Virus record (IMG/VR): IMGVR_UViG_3300022833_000033
Coordinates: 1 to 30,789 of that record
Reading direction: 5' to 3' (one strand)
Source: a virus
DNA length: 30,789 nucleotides
The position numbers and the translations under genes are program-made. This document shows, piece by piece, positions 1 to 6,298 of the stretch (its first letter is position 1; every line of letters begins with the position of its first letter). The notes below the pieces were generated by a model that saw only the letters and a program-made list of their open reading frames with translations, was not told the origin of the DNA and did no database searches.

Positions 1-533
1 TTAGTTCCGGTCCATAGCTGCATTTTAACAGATTGCAAATCAGGCAAGATTTTATGATACAAATCAATAATCTCATCATGAGGGCAGGGAGGTATCTTTG
101 ATGCCGTAATGCTTTGTTCTTCTGTTCTTTCCTTCTTACCTTCTTTAGTAGTTGTTATTTGATTGTTATTTGTTTGCTGTTTGTTTGTTGTTTTGATTGT
201 TGCTTGGCTTGTTACTTCGTCACTTTTTGATTGGTAAATCTCATAGTTTGTGATGCCTACAAGCGTGTTTCTGTTTGTTGTTTTGATTGTTATGTCGTTA
301 GTTAATTTTAGCTTAGACAATGACGTTCTAATTTTCTGTGAAGAGAGGCCAATTTGCTGAGATAACTTATCTACACTGGTTATTATCTGACCTCTTTTAA
401 TGTCAATGCCGCGCCAGTTTTTTGGCTCATAGTTAACAGTTAAAAGTAAGTGGGTAAACAGTCGCATAGTATTTGCGTCGGTGTACCATTCCCAATCCAA
501 AAGTGATCTGTGTAATTTTATCCAACCGGACAT
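1..533 (-). CDS. Phage replication initiator-like protein, 5' part (runs off left edge)
   Basis: Reads 177 full codons from ATG at 533 and is still open at position 1. The N-terminus (MSGWIKLHRSLLDWEWYTD) is the hallmark of phage replication-organiser (O-like) proteins. It is followed by a winged-helix-like stretch (SVDKLSQQIGLSSQKIRTSLSKL, written here only in part: residues about 67-90), a Q/N/T-rich linker, and the segment CPHDEIIDLYHKILPDL that typically opens the C-terminal domain of these proteins. Such proteins bind the phage origin and recruit host helicase. An AGGAAG Shine-Dalgarno lies about 8 nt before the ATG. Joined in frame to 30789-30612 it would give a 236-residue protein, a normal length for the family. 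The family is clear; the exact mechanism is inferred. Confidence 0.8.
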   Translation of the reverse strand, partial: MSGWIKLHRSLLDWEWYTDANTMRLFTHLLLTVNYEPKNWRGIDIKRGQIITSVDKLSQQIGLSSQKIRTSLSKLKLTNDITIKTTNRNTLVGITNYEIYQSKSDEVTSQATIKTTNKQQTNNNQITTTKEGKKERTEEQSITASKIPPCPHDEIIDLYHKILPDLQSVKMQLWTGT

Positions 534-545
534 ATAAGTGACTTC

Positions 546-634
546 CTAAAGTTAGCCCTCCCTTGGTCGAATTGCCAAGAAAAGCAAGAACCGAGGAGGT
601 TTAGATTAAGGCAACAAGGGAGAGCTAACTTTAG
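546..634 (-). promoter_or_regulatory. 20-bp inverted repeat in replication-gene leader
   Basis: Arms 546-565 and 615-634 are complementary over 20 positions. The only exception is 557/623, which is C-A in plus-strand RNA but a G-U wobble in minus-strand RNA. A second 5-bp stem (572-576 with 610-614) extends the structure inward. The minus-strand RNA would therefore form a long continuous hairpin that ends in the first bases of the AGGAAG ribosome-binding site of the replication gene. This suggests translational control or RNA stabilisation of that mRNA; the function is inferred. Confidence 0.55.
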
Positions 635-760
635 AAATCCATATTGCTTTTCATTTTGCTCATAAGAGCCGCCAGTTTTCGACACTGGTACTACACAGAT
701 ACTTTTTTAACGTCTGCCTCTGCTAGGGCGACGGGTAACACAGGGTAGTGTAGAACCGTA

Positions 761-788
761 ATTATACTACAGTTTTACAATGTTGCAA
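761..788 (-). promoter_or_regulatory. Promoter for the replication operon
   Basis: On the minus strand TTGCAA (788-783) is followed after 16 nt by a perfect TATAAT (766-761). Transcription would start near 755 and give a leader of about 220 nt before the replication gene at 533. The rest of this gap (534-791) holds the large inverted repeat, a small CCAGT/ACTGG hairpin (672-688), and a 10-codon minus-strand reading frame (662-630) whose stop enters the inverted repeat. No other gene is visible in it. Confidence 0.55.
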
Positions 789-791
789 ACC

Positions 792-1208
792 TTATACCTC
801 GCAATTATGCCAGTTACCTTCAGTGTATTTTTGAATAACAATGTCATTACCTAAAAACTCCATATTTTTTTTACTTAAAACTGCATCACTGTAAGTTTTA
901 TTTTCTATAATTAAATGATTTCTTTCATCATGACTATTAAAGTTTATCGCGACTCTGTACTGCTTGAAGTTTTCATCATTATCACTGTTAATTATCATGA
1001 CACTAGAATCATTATACATATCTTCTGGCAGCTCAATCAAAGAATAAAACACAAAAGTCGCTTGGATTCTTACCCAGTCGTCGCTTTCGTAAAAGTACCA
1101 CTCGCTTTGATAATACATCCCAAATTCAATTTCACCATTATAGATAATCAAGCATGTGTCTATTTCTGACTGCGGATTACCTGATTTTTCAATGTTTACC
1201 CAATTCAT
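792..1208 (-). CDS. Small early protein with DUF551-like N-terminus
   Basis: 138 residues, starting MNWVNIEKSGNP. The pattern W-x-P, then a variable 'CLIIYNGEIEFGMYYQSEWY' strand pair, then a hydrophobic stretch ending 'SLIELPED' resembles DUF551, a short domain frequent in phage early regions and of unknown function. The remaining 70 residues are not recognised. AAAGGT stands 7 nt before the ATG. It is the last gene of a minus-strand cluster of tiny genes (1993 down to 792). The DUF551 resemblance is by pattern only. Confidence 0.6.
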   Translation of the reverse strand: MNWVNIEKSGNPQSEIDTCLIIYNGEIEFGMYYQSEWYFYESDDWVRIQATFVFYSLIELPEDMYNDSSVMIINSDNDENFKQYRVAINFNSHDERNHLIIENKTYSDAVLSKKNMEFLGNDIVIQKYTEGNWHNCEV

Positions 1209-1267
1209 ATGTTACCTTTAATTATTTGTTTATATTATGTCTATGACACTTATGCCCTAGACATAGA

Positions 1268-1480
1268 TTATTTTTCAGTATTAGTCCATTTATTATTTAT
1301 AAATTCTTGTATTACTGCATAGTTAGAAAAGTCTGTCATAAATCTTTGCTCGTGCAAAAATAAAGTATAATCGCCTATAGCCTCAGTGATTAATATCGCT
1401 TCATCCATGCTTTTACACTCTTTTACAAACTCGCTTTCAACCCCCAATCTTGGAAAAAAAATAACTCTGTAGTTGTTCAT
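1268..1480 (-). CDS. Hypothetical early protein, 70 aa
   Basis: Starts MNNYRVIFFPRLGVESEFVK and has no recognised domain. It looks soluble, with alternating strand and helix segments. AAGGGTGAT precedes the ATG at normal spacing, and its ATG overlaps the TGA of the preceding 58-codon gene (ATGA), so translation is probably coupled. It belongs to the tiny-gene early operon downstream of the RHH regulator. Confidence 0.65.
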   Translation of the reverse strand: MNNYRVIFFPRLGVESEFVKECKSMDEAILITEAIGDYTLFLHEQRFMTDFSNYAVIQEFINNKWTNTEK

Positions 1481-1653
1481 ATATCACCCTTATTATTTTC
1501 AAACCAAAATTCTAGTTTTACTTTGTCAATAACTCCCATAATATCAGTGTCTAAAAGACCACAGCCTATGTTAACTCTACTCTTTTCTATAGCTTCTACA
1601 AGGTCATCGTAAAGCTTTGCTTTCATATCGTGCATTTGTTCAAAATTAGCCAT
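1477..1653 (-). CDS. Hypothetical early protein, 58 aa
   Basis: Reads MANFEQMHDMKAKLYDDLVE onward and ends in ...FENNKGDI. It is mostly charged and probably helical, with no recognised family. It is supported by a good AGGTGAT ribosome-binding site 3-4 nt upstream, a 4-bp ATGA overlap with the 70-aa gene, and tight spacing to the gene upstream (7 bp). The same AGGTGAT-type site precedes all members of this cluster. It is easily lost with a length cutoff. Confidence 0.6.
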   Translation of the reverse strand: MANFEQMHDMKAKLYDDLVEAIEKSRVNIGCGLLDTDIMGVIDKVKLEFWFENNKGDI

Positions 1654-1660
1654 GTATCAC

Positions 1661-1837
1661 CTATTCATCTAAATAATTGTTTAATTCTTCATTTGTCAAT
1701 GAAGTCGCTATATAAATAAGCTTGCCAATTTCTTGAGAGTCTAACTTGTAACCCATGGCAATATCTCCAATACACATATTCGATATGTCTGATAGCGCTT
1801 GTAATAACACTTTGTTTTGCTCTTCTAAGCTTTTCAT
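1661..1837 (-). CDS. Hypothetical early protein, 58 aa
   Basis: Reads MKSLEEQNKVLLQALSDISN onward and ends ...NEELNNYLDE. The first 20 residues look like a short amphipathic or coiled-coil helix; no family is recognised. An AGGTGAT ribosome-binding site sits just before the ATG, and the preceding RHH gene ends 3 bp upstream. It is probably co-translated with its neighbours and may be a host-takeover protein. That role is only an inference from position. Confidence 0.6.
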   Translation of the reverse strand: MKSLEEQNKVLLQALSDISNMCIGDIAMGYKLDSQEIGKLIYIATSLTNEELNNYLDE

Positions 1838-1840
1838 ATA

Positions 1841-1993
1841 TCACCTATCACCTTTGCGTTTATCTTTTTCCATCGCTGTTCGTATAGCATCGCGCACTAT
1901 ATCGCTGTACGTTTTGCCTGTTTCTTGGTTCTTATCTTTTATCCACTTCCATAAGTCTAGATTGAGCGGCATGGGTGCTAACTTCTTTGGCAT
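1841..1993 (-). CDS. Ribbon-helix-helix (Arc/CopG-like) DNA-binding protein
   Basis: 50 residues. A short N-terminal strand (about residues 6-12, LAPMPLNL) is followed by two predicted helices, DLWKWIKDKNQETG and TYSDIVRDAIRTAMEKDK. This is the size and order of a ribbon-helix-helix dimer of the Arc/CopG class, in which the strand enters the major groove. It is the first gene of the minus-strand early cluster and lies directly beside four 23-bp repeats in the divergent promoter region, the usual setting for an autoregulated RHH repressor. The family call rests on sequence pattern; the operator assignment is inference. Confidence 0.6.
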   Translation of the reverse strand: MPKKLAPMPLNLDLWKWIKDKNQETGKTYSDIVRDAIRTAMEKDKRKGDR

Positions 1994-2042
1994 AATATTC
2001 TCTTTAGTGATTAATTAAGTGCTTACTTTAACACTATATGTA

Positions 2043-2124
2043 TATCTAATCAATATGTAATATTATATCTAATAGATATGTAATATTATATCTAATCAAT
2101 ATGTAATATTATATCTAATAGATA
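2043..2124. repeat. Four tandem 23-bp AT-rich repeats (operators or iterons)
   Basis: TATCTAAT begins at 2043, 2066, 2089 and 2112, an exact 23-bp period. Copies 2 and 4 contain the perfect dyad TATCTAATAGATA; copies 1 and 3 carry the imperfect form TATCTAATCAATA. The connector TGTAATATTA is identical in copies 1-3. The array lies between the divergent early operons, and copy 4 abuts the -35 box of the plus-strand promoter. Minus-strand TATAAT sequences occur inside the repeats. The likely reader is the neighbouring RHH protein; a replication-origin iteron role is the alternative. Confidence 0.75.
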
Positions 2125-2134
2125 TAGATAAGTG

Positions 2135-2163
2135 TTGACGCGATGATCATAAAAGACTATTCT
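2135..2163 (+). promoter_or_regulatory. Early promoter for the plus-strand operon
   Basis: TTGACG (2135-2140), 17-nt spacer, TATTCT (2158-2163). Start expected near 2170, about 30 nt before the first gene at 2201. It is immediately downstream of the 23-bp repeat array, so a bound repressor would cover the -35 box. Confidence 0.6.
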
Positions 2164-2200
2164 AGCTAAACATTAACTCAGCGCAACCAAGGTGTAAATC

Positions 2201-2893
2201 ATGAGCACATTATCAGTATTCGACGCATCAGTAACAGAAGCAAAGCTGCAAGAAATCGAGCATACATCTACTACGTACACAGATTTATGGGTAGATATGG
2301 ACGATGCAGAAGCACGTAAGTTTGTCAAAGCCAGGTCGTCAGAAATTACCGACATTGTAAAGCGTATTGATCGTTCGCGAATTGACATTGTAAAAGACTA
2401 CAGGGTAAAAGTAGAAGACGAGGCAAGCGCAATTATTACACGTTTAAGCGCTGCAAACATACCGTTTAGCGACTTGATTAACGAGCATAAACTCAAGCGC
2501 GACAAGATCTTAGCAGACAAGAAAGCGCGGCAGGATGCAATAGACTTAGCGTTTGAGATTGATCGCGATCATGAGTTTGCATTATTAATCGATCATAAGG
2601 TTATGCAAGATAAAGCCGATGCGGTCAAGGCTCAGAGAGAGTATGACCAAGCTATAGCTAGCGAGGCCGCAGATAACGCACGAGAAGAGATCAAGCGTCA
2701 AATAGAATATAATGCAAGCGCTAAAGCCGAAGCTGAGGCACGCCGTAGAGCCGACAGAGATCATGTTGGTAATGTAAGAAAATCAGCAAAGGAATCTTTG
2801 ATGATGTATGCTAATCTCAGCGAAGAAGATGCGCGAACTGTAGTATTAGCTATTACTAACGATCTAGTTAAGAATATAACAATAAAATACTAA
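2201..2893 (+). CDS. Coiled-coil protein of the recombination cluster
   Basis: 230 residues with a central to C-terminal, highly charged helical region (about residues 85-205, rich in K, R, A, D and E) that is a clear coiled-coil candidate. The N-terminus MSTLSVFDASVTEAKLQEIE and the segment about residues 30-80 resemble phage proteins of the DUF1351/'coil-containing' type found beside single-strand annealing genes. AAGGTG precedes the ATG. It is the first gene of the plus-strand early operon, directly upstream of the Sak4-like ATPase. A recombination role is likely by context but not shown by any catalytic motif. Confidence 0.65.
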   Translation: MSTLSVFDASVTEAKLQEIEHTSTTYTDLWVDMDDAEARKFVKARSSEITDIVKRIDRSRIDIVKDYRVKVEDEASAIITRLSAANIPFSDLINEHKLKRDKILADKKARQDAIDLAFEIDRDHEFALLIDHKVMQDKADAVKAQREYDQAIASEAADNAREEIKRQIEYNASAKAEAEARRRADRDHVGNVRKSAKESLMMYANLSEEDARTVVLAITNDLVKNITIKY

Positions 2894-2984
2894 GGGCTTG
2901 CTAATTTATTTTTAATGTCACACAATAAGATATACACAAATACAAACTGATTTAAATTTTTATACACTATAACGAGGTTACACA

Positions 2985-3632
2985 ATGGCTACTCCTATAA
3001 TGATTGTCGGCGAAAGCGGTACTGGCAAATCAACATCAATGCGCAATCTATCACCCGATACGACTGCTATCATACAAGTAATTAACAAACCTTTACCTTT
3101 TAAAAATAGCTTTGTTCGACGCACTCAGCAAAATCCTAACGGAACACTGATGGTCACGGATAATGCCGATACTATTTCGGCCGCAATTCTTGGATTCTCT
3201 AGAAAAGGCATAAAAGATATCATTATTGATGACTTTCAATATCTTATGGCTAACGAATTCATGAAGCGTTCAGAAGAAAAAGGATTCCAAAAATTTACTG
3301 ATATAGCTAAAAATGCATGGTCTGTAATTATGTCAGCTCAGTCAGTTCCAGAAAATTCTAACATATATTTTATGACTCATAGTCAAGTAGACGACAATGG
3401 AGTTACTAAAGCAAAAACAATAGGCAAGTTACTAGATGAGAAAATATCACTAGAAGGTTTATTTACTATGGTTTTAGGCTCTTACAGAGACAACGACGGC
3501 AACTATCAACTAAGAACACAAAACAATGGTAGCAACACTGTGAAGTCTCCTATGGGAATGTTTATCAACGAAAGCGTAGACAATGACTTAAAAGAAGTAT
3601 CAAACAAAATCAATCACTATTACGGAGAGTAA
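2985..3632 (+). CDS. Sak4-like RecA-fold ATPase (putative single-strand annealing protein)
   Basis: 215 residues. Walker A is GESGTGKS (residues 9-16), Walker B IIIDDF (79-84), and a sensor-like strand with polar end IYFMTHSQ is at 127-134. This compact RecA-core architecture without other domains matches the phage Sak4 group and related AAA proteins, which promote annealing of single strands with a partner SSB. The next gene, 1 bp downstream, encodes an SSB-like protein, as expected for Sak4. GAGGTT lies before the ATG. A generic phage ATP-binding protein is the alternative. Confidence 0.75.
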   Translation: MATPIMIVGESGTGKSTSMRNLSPDTTAIIQVINKPLPFKNSFVRRTQQNPNGTLMVTDNADTISAAILGFSRKGIKDIIIDDFQYLMANEFMKRSEEKGFQKFTDIAKNAWSVIMSAQSVPENSNIYFMTHSQVDDNGVTKAKTIGKLLDEKISLEGLFTMVLGSYRDNDGNYQLRTQNNGSNTVKSPMGMFINESVDNDLKEVSNKINHYYGE

Positions 3633-3633
3633 A

Positions 3634-4242
3634 ATGAATCAACCTATTATGACATATGATGAAAGACAAGGAATGAAAGCCGGTGGTGGTAATTTTATCA
3701 GCGAGGGTGGAGCTTATATTTGTACAATAACCGAAGCAAAATACGTTGAAGCAAAAACCAAGACTAGCGGTTTAGAATTCAGCTTTGAATCATCTGACGG
3801 TCAAAAAATAAACTTTATAAATGTTTATTATGCCAAGCAAAATGGCGAGAAAGTAACTGGTGGCGCATCAATACTTAATGCAATGATGGGATTGTGCGGT
3901 ATAAACCAAATGACATCTAGCCAAAACATTAATGGCTTTATATGTCCTGAGCTGACAGGTAAAAAAATAGGCGTATTTCTGCAAAAGACTATTTATTCAA
4001 AGGGTGATGGCTCAGATGGTTATAAGTTTGATATCCGCGTACCTTACGACATAAACACTGGTAAAACTCTACGCGAAAAGGTCTCTAACGACTCAGCACG
4101 AACTATTGAGTCTTTATCGTTTACTTATAAAGATAAGGACGAGCGTACCGCACACGCTATGCAATCATCGTCTATGGCTAGCGATTCATACAGTAATCAG
4201 CAATCGCAAGATGATAGTTACATACCTGGCTTTGACGACTAA
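3634..4242 (+). CDS. DUF669-like SSB protein with acidic C-terminal tip
   Basis: 202 residues. The core (about residues 20-140) has the pattern GGAYICTITEAKYVEAKTKT followed by GLEFSFESSDGQ and INFINVYYAKQNGEK, seen in phage DUF669/OB-like single-stranded DNA binding proteins. Residues 160-195 form a Q/S/D-rich linker, and the protein ends DDSYIPGFDD, which mimics the DDDIPF tip through which bacterial SSB recruits partners. It is encoded 1 bp after the Sak4-like gene with its own GGAG site. The ssDNA-binding role is inferred from the core pattern, tail and partner. Confidence 0.65.
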   Translation: MNQPIMTYDERQGMKAGGGNFISEGGAYICTITEAKYVEAKTKTSGLEFSFESSDGQKINFINVYYAKQNGEKVTGGASILNAMMGLCGINQMTSSQNINGFICPELTGKKIGVFLQKTIYSKGDGSDGYKFDIRVPYDINTGKTLREKVSNDSARTIESLSFTYKDKDERTAHAMQSSSMASDSYSNQQSQDDSYIPGFDD

Positions 4243-4412
4243 AACTAATTTGGGTTGAGACTTATCCTTAAGAAGAACCGGTCCGAAGGTGTCCGCCAAA
4301 ACTAACGCTGTGCTGTGCATAGATCCCGAATTTAAATCTTGCACTTGTATTAATACATGTCTCGTAATCATGAAATGTAAAGCTTAGGACCAAATAATTA
4401 TAGGAAAACATT
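4243..4412. other. Unassigned stretch between the SSB-like gene and the small-gene block
   Basis: About 170 bases with no credible gene. Short frames exist on both strands but lack ribosome-binding sites. The block around 4270-4310 is richer in G and C than its surroundings. It could be the remnant of a deleted gene or a small RNA, but no promoter or terminator could be fixed. Confidence 0.3.
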
Positions 4413-4487
4413 ATGATATGTGAAGACTGCGAAAAATATAAAGCAAGATTTTTACAACTCAATCAACCTTATTCAGTAAATAATTAA
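4413..4487 (+). CDS. Possible 24-aa CxxC micro-ORF
   Basis: Reads MICEDCEKYKARFLQLNQPY plus four residues. A TAGGA site lies about 7 nt before the ATG, and the N-terminal CxxC (C3, C6) could bind zinc. It lies in a 336-bp gap in an otherwise tightly packed operon, which favours a real gene, but the length alone gives no statistical support. Confidence 0.35.
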   Translation: MICEDCEKYKARFLQLNQPYSVNN

Positions 4488-4496
4488 CCTCAGAGT

Positions 4497-4547
4497 ATGA
4501 TTAAGTAATCAATAACGGCTTACTTAATCATTTATGTATATTATAAT
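4497..4547 (+). promoter_or_regulatory. Inverted repeat overlapping a probable promoter
   Basis: A perfect 12-bp inverted repeat (4497-4508 and 4520-4531, 11-nt loop) is followed by TATAAT at 4542-4547. TTACTT (4520-4525) lies 16 nt upstream of this -10 and falls within the right arm, so a protein bound to the repeat would cover the -35. It would drive the small-gene block from 4579. The hairpin could also act as a weak terminator, but it has no T tract. Confidence 0.45.
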
Positions 4548-4578
4548 AACTTACATTAATTAATAACAGGACAGTAAA

Positions 4579-4815
4579 ATGAAAAAAATTGACGCATTAA
4601 ACCCAAGGTTTATAGAGTCAGCTATAAGCGACTTTCAGCTTGTACCCTCTGAATTTTTAAGCACTCACGGCGCTTTTGAACGAGCTGACTTAATCAGAGA
4701 AATGACTAGTCTGCACTTTCTTATGATGAACAAAGCATACAGGGAAGGCAACCGTGAAAAACTCGGCTTTATGCTTGAAGAAATATTAAAGGCTGCGGAG
4801 AGTTCTGATGAGTAG
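4579..4815 (+). CDS. Hypothetical early protein, 78 aa
   Basis: Starts MKKIDALNPRFIESAISDFQ; helical and probably soluble, with no recognised domain. AGGACAG precedes the ATG. It overlaps the next gene by 8 bp and is first in a block of small plus-strand genes after the promoter at 4520-4547. Confidence 0.65.
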   Translation: MKKIDALNPRFIESAISDFQLVPSEFLSTHGAFERADLIREMTSLHFLMMNKAYREGNREKLGFMLEEILKAAESSDE

Positions 4816-5059
4816 TATGTATATGAGCATAGGTCACGATGAGCACAACGTAGTCGTACATTTTGAGCATCACGCTGCTGAGCTAGGCGATTATGAAAAC
4901 CCTCCACAGAGCGAATTAGTGACCGTGGAGGCGGTTATTCTTGACGATGTTAATATCATGAATTACCTAACCCCGAATGAGCTTGACCAAGTTGAGCAGA
5001 ATATCTTTGACAGCTTCGACTTCGAGCTTTTAGAGCCGAACTTTGATTGGGATGAATAG
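4808..5059 (+). CDS. Hypothetical acidic early protein, 83 aa
   Basis: Starts MSSMYMSIGHDEHNVVVHFE and ends ...LLEPNFDWDE. It is strongly acidic, with many Asp/Glu and several His near the N-terminus. Small acidic early phage proteins are often DNA mimics or host-enzyme inhibitors, but no family is recognised and this role is only a possibility. GGAGAG precedes the ATG, and the start lies inside the end of the previous gene, indicating coupling. Confidence 0.65.
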   Translation: MSSMYMSIGHDEHNVVVHFEHHAAELGDYENPPQSELVTVEAVILDDVNIMNYLTPNELDQVEQNIFDSFDFELLEPNFDWDE

Positions 5060-5060
5060 T

Positions 5061-5231
5061 ATGGATTATGTAATTGAAGACGCTGACTATTGTGAGAAGC
5101 ACCAGATTAACTTTATGGGTACAGAGTGCCACCAATGCGAGCAAGACGCAGTAAAAGCACAAAGCACAGATGATTGGCTAGATGATTATAATAATCATCT
5201 ACCATTCAGCAACAAAAAAAATAAGGATTAA
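5061..5231 (+). CDS. Small zinc-finger-like protein, 56 aa
   Basis: Reads MDYVIEDADYCEKHQINFMG onward. Cys11-x2-His14 and Cys23-x2-Cys26 make a plausible single zinc site, and the C-terminus is Lys-rich. ATG at 5061 is preferred over upstream in-frame codons (TTG 5043, ATG 5052) because GGGA lies 8 nt before it and the previous gene ends at 5059. Function unknown. Confidence 0.6.
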   Translation: MDYVIEDADYCEKHQINFMGTECHQCEQDAVKAQSTDDWLDDYNNHLPFSNKKNKD

Positions 5232-5235
5232 ATTT

Positions 5236-5391
5236 ATGAAGACTAGCGTTTTTTATACTCTTTATGTAGTAGCTTGCTTGTCAGTGATTCTATGGGTTCA
5301 CACGATAGATAGTGCCGAGCATTTAAAAAAAGATGACCACGTTGAGCAGCCAATCCTGCCAACAATAAAAATCTTAGGGCCCATTAATTAA
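5236..5391 (+). CDS. Small membrane protein, 51 aa
   Basis: Reads MKTSVFYTLYVVACLSVILW onward. Residues 4-20 form one hydrophobic transmembrane or uncleaved signal segment, followed by a polar tail. AAGGAT precedes the ATG by about 8 nt. A longer in-frame start at 5182 would add a poly-Ile stretch and lacks a site. Early phage membrane peptides often act in exclusion or host modification; nothing here decides this. Confidence 0.55.
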   Translation: MKTSVFYTLYVVACLSVILWVHTIDSAEHLKKDDHVEQPILPTIKILGPIN

Positions 5392-5403
5392 CCGGAGAAT
5401 ATT

Positions 5404-5580
5404 ATGTTTAAATTACTATTTTGGAAATTAAAGTTTAAGCGAGAGTTAAAGCGATTAACGGGCTTGTCAGGTAAAGCTCTAAACGACACATTTGATGCAG
5501 AGATGGAAACATGGATAGATCTTGGCGAGTGGGAAGAATACACGCCAGAAGATGCGGTCTCCGAAAGCCTTTCGTATTAG
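5404..5580 (+). CDS. Hypothetical protein, 58 aa
   Basis: Reads MFKLLFWKLKFKRELKRLTG, then an acidic C-terminal half ending ...EDAVSESLSY. The N-terminal 18 residues are basic and amphipathic, so membrane or nucleic-acid association is possible. The site GGAGAATATT before ATG is strong, and the gene sits 12 bp after its neighbour. No family recognised. Confidence 0.6.
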   Translation: MFKLLFWKLKFKRELKRLTGLSGKALNDTFDAEMETWIDLGEWEEYTPEDAVSESLSY

Positions 5581-5598
5581 ACGGACTAAAATTGATTT

Positions 5599-5751
5599 AT
5601 GTATAACCTAATACTAACAATATCAATCCTAGCAGGCGGTTATAGTGCATATAATAACCAAACTGTAATAGCAGATGATCACGTGTACTGGGCCGCACCG
5701 ACAGATAATGCGGAATTTATCAGAAGACAGGGTAAAATAAATTATGAATAA
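5599..5751 (+). CDS. Possible secreted or membrane-anchored small protein, 50 aa
   Basis: Reads MYNLILTISILAGGYSAYNN onward; residues 3-17 are hydrophobic and look like a signal peptide or anchor. Its 3' end overlaps the next gene by 8 bp, in keeping with the operon. The ribosome-binding site is weak (nearest GGAC about 13 nt away), which lowers confidence. Confidence 0.45.
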   Translation: MYNLILTISILAGGYSAYNNQTVIADDHVYWAAPTDNAEFIRRQGKINYE

Positions 5752-6157
5752 TTTTAAAGTAGGCAACAAAGTAGAAAGGATTAAACCGCAAACAGTAACA
5801 AATATTACTCTTGGGGGTTATTTAGAGATTGACAATGAATCTGTGTATGTCCACTGCTCCGACGGCTTTAAGCTATCGCCACCTAAGATTATATACTCTA
5901 ACCCACCGCTTTCACATTTTGAGCTACGGATAGAGCACGCTAAGGGTGCTGACATTGAATTTAGGTCTAACTCTGATCGTTGGCTTTATGTTTCTATTCC
6001 ATCTTGGTTAGAGGATCATGACTACAGAGTTAAGCAAATTAAGAGCGAGGCCGAGAAGCGTATTGATATACTACAAAAAATGATAGATGATTATGGACAG
6101 CACATAATAAATTGTCGCTGCGAGTTATCTTCGTTAAAACCAAAGATTAACTATTGA
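5744..6157 (+). CDS. Hypothetical phage protein, 137 aa
   Basis: N-terminal beta-rich part (MNNFKVGNKVERIKPQ...) followed by 'HFELRIEHAKGADIEFRSNS' and 'PSWLEDHDYRVK' (about residues 57-100). That order, I-x2-A-x-GA-x-I-x2-R ... W ... P-x-W ... YR-[IV]-K, recurs in many small phage proteins of unknown function. The C-terminus is a coiled-coil helix ending with CRC. It is the last gene of the plus-strand early operon, before the terminator at 6272. Confidence 0.65.
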   Translation: MNNFKVGNKVERIKPQTVTNITLGGYLEIDNESVYVHCSDGFKLSPPKIIYSNPPLSHFELRIEHAKGADIEFRSNSDRWLYVSIPSWLEDHDYRVKQIKSEAEKRIDILQKMIDDYGQHIINCRCELSSLKPKINY

Positions 6158-6185
6158 CGCACAAGCAAATGTAAATTATTATTTG

Positions 6186-6214
6186 TTTGTCTTAGCAATA
6201 CCGCGAAAGACAAA
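6186..6214 (+). terminator. Weak hairpin after the early operon
   Basis: TTTGTCTT (6186-6193) pairs perfectly with AAGACAAA (6207-6214), and a T-rich run follows at 6221-6228. It may be a secondary terminator or processing stem upstream of the main one. Confidence 0.35.
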
Positions 6215-6271
6215 TATACGCTTTTTTTATTGAATATTTTTTGTTATTAATGTGGTTTAGTCCTGATTTTT

Positions 6272-6294
6272 GCCCACTTTTTGTGGGCTTTTTT
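6272..6294 (+). terminator. Rho-independent terminator of the plus-strand early operon
   Basis: GCCCAC (6272-6277), loop TTTTT, GTGGGC (6283-6288), then TTTTTT. Perfect stem and T tract in the plus direction. It lies between the converging early and late operons. The minus direction lacks a T tract after the stem, so late transcripts may read through. Confidence 0.88.
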
Positions 6295-6298
6295 ACGC

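Noticed and set aside
593-600. Perfect GAGGAGGT ribosome-binding-like sequence on the plus strand
   Set aside because: No start codon follows at usable distance; it lies in the loop of the minus-strand leader hairpin.
1755-2018. 87-codon plus-strand frame over the tiny early genes
   Set aside because: Antisense to three tightly spaced minus-strand genes with good sites; no start signal.
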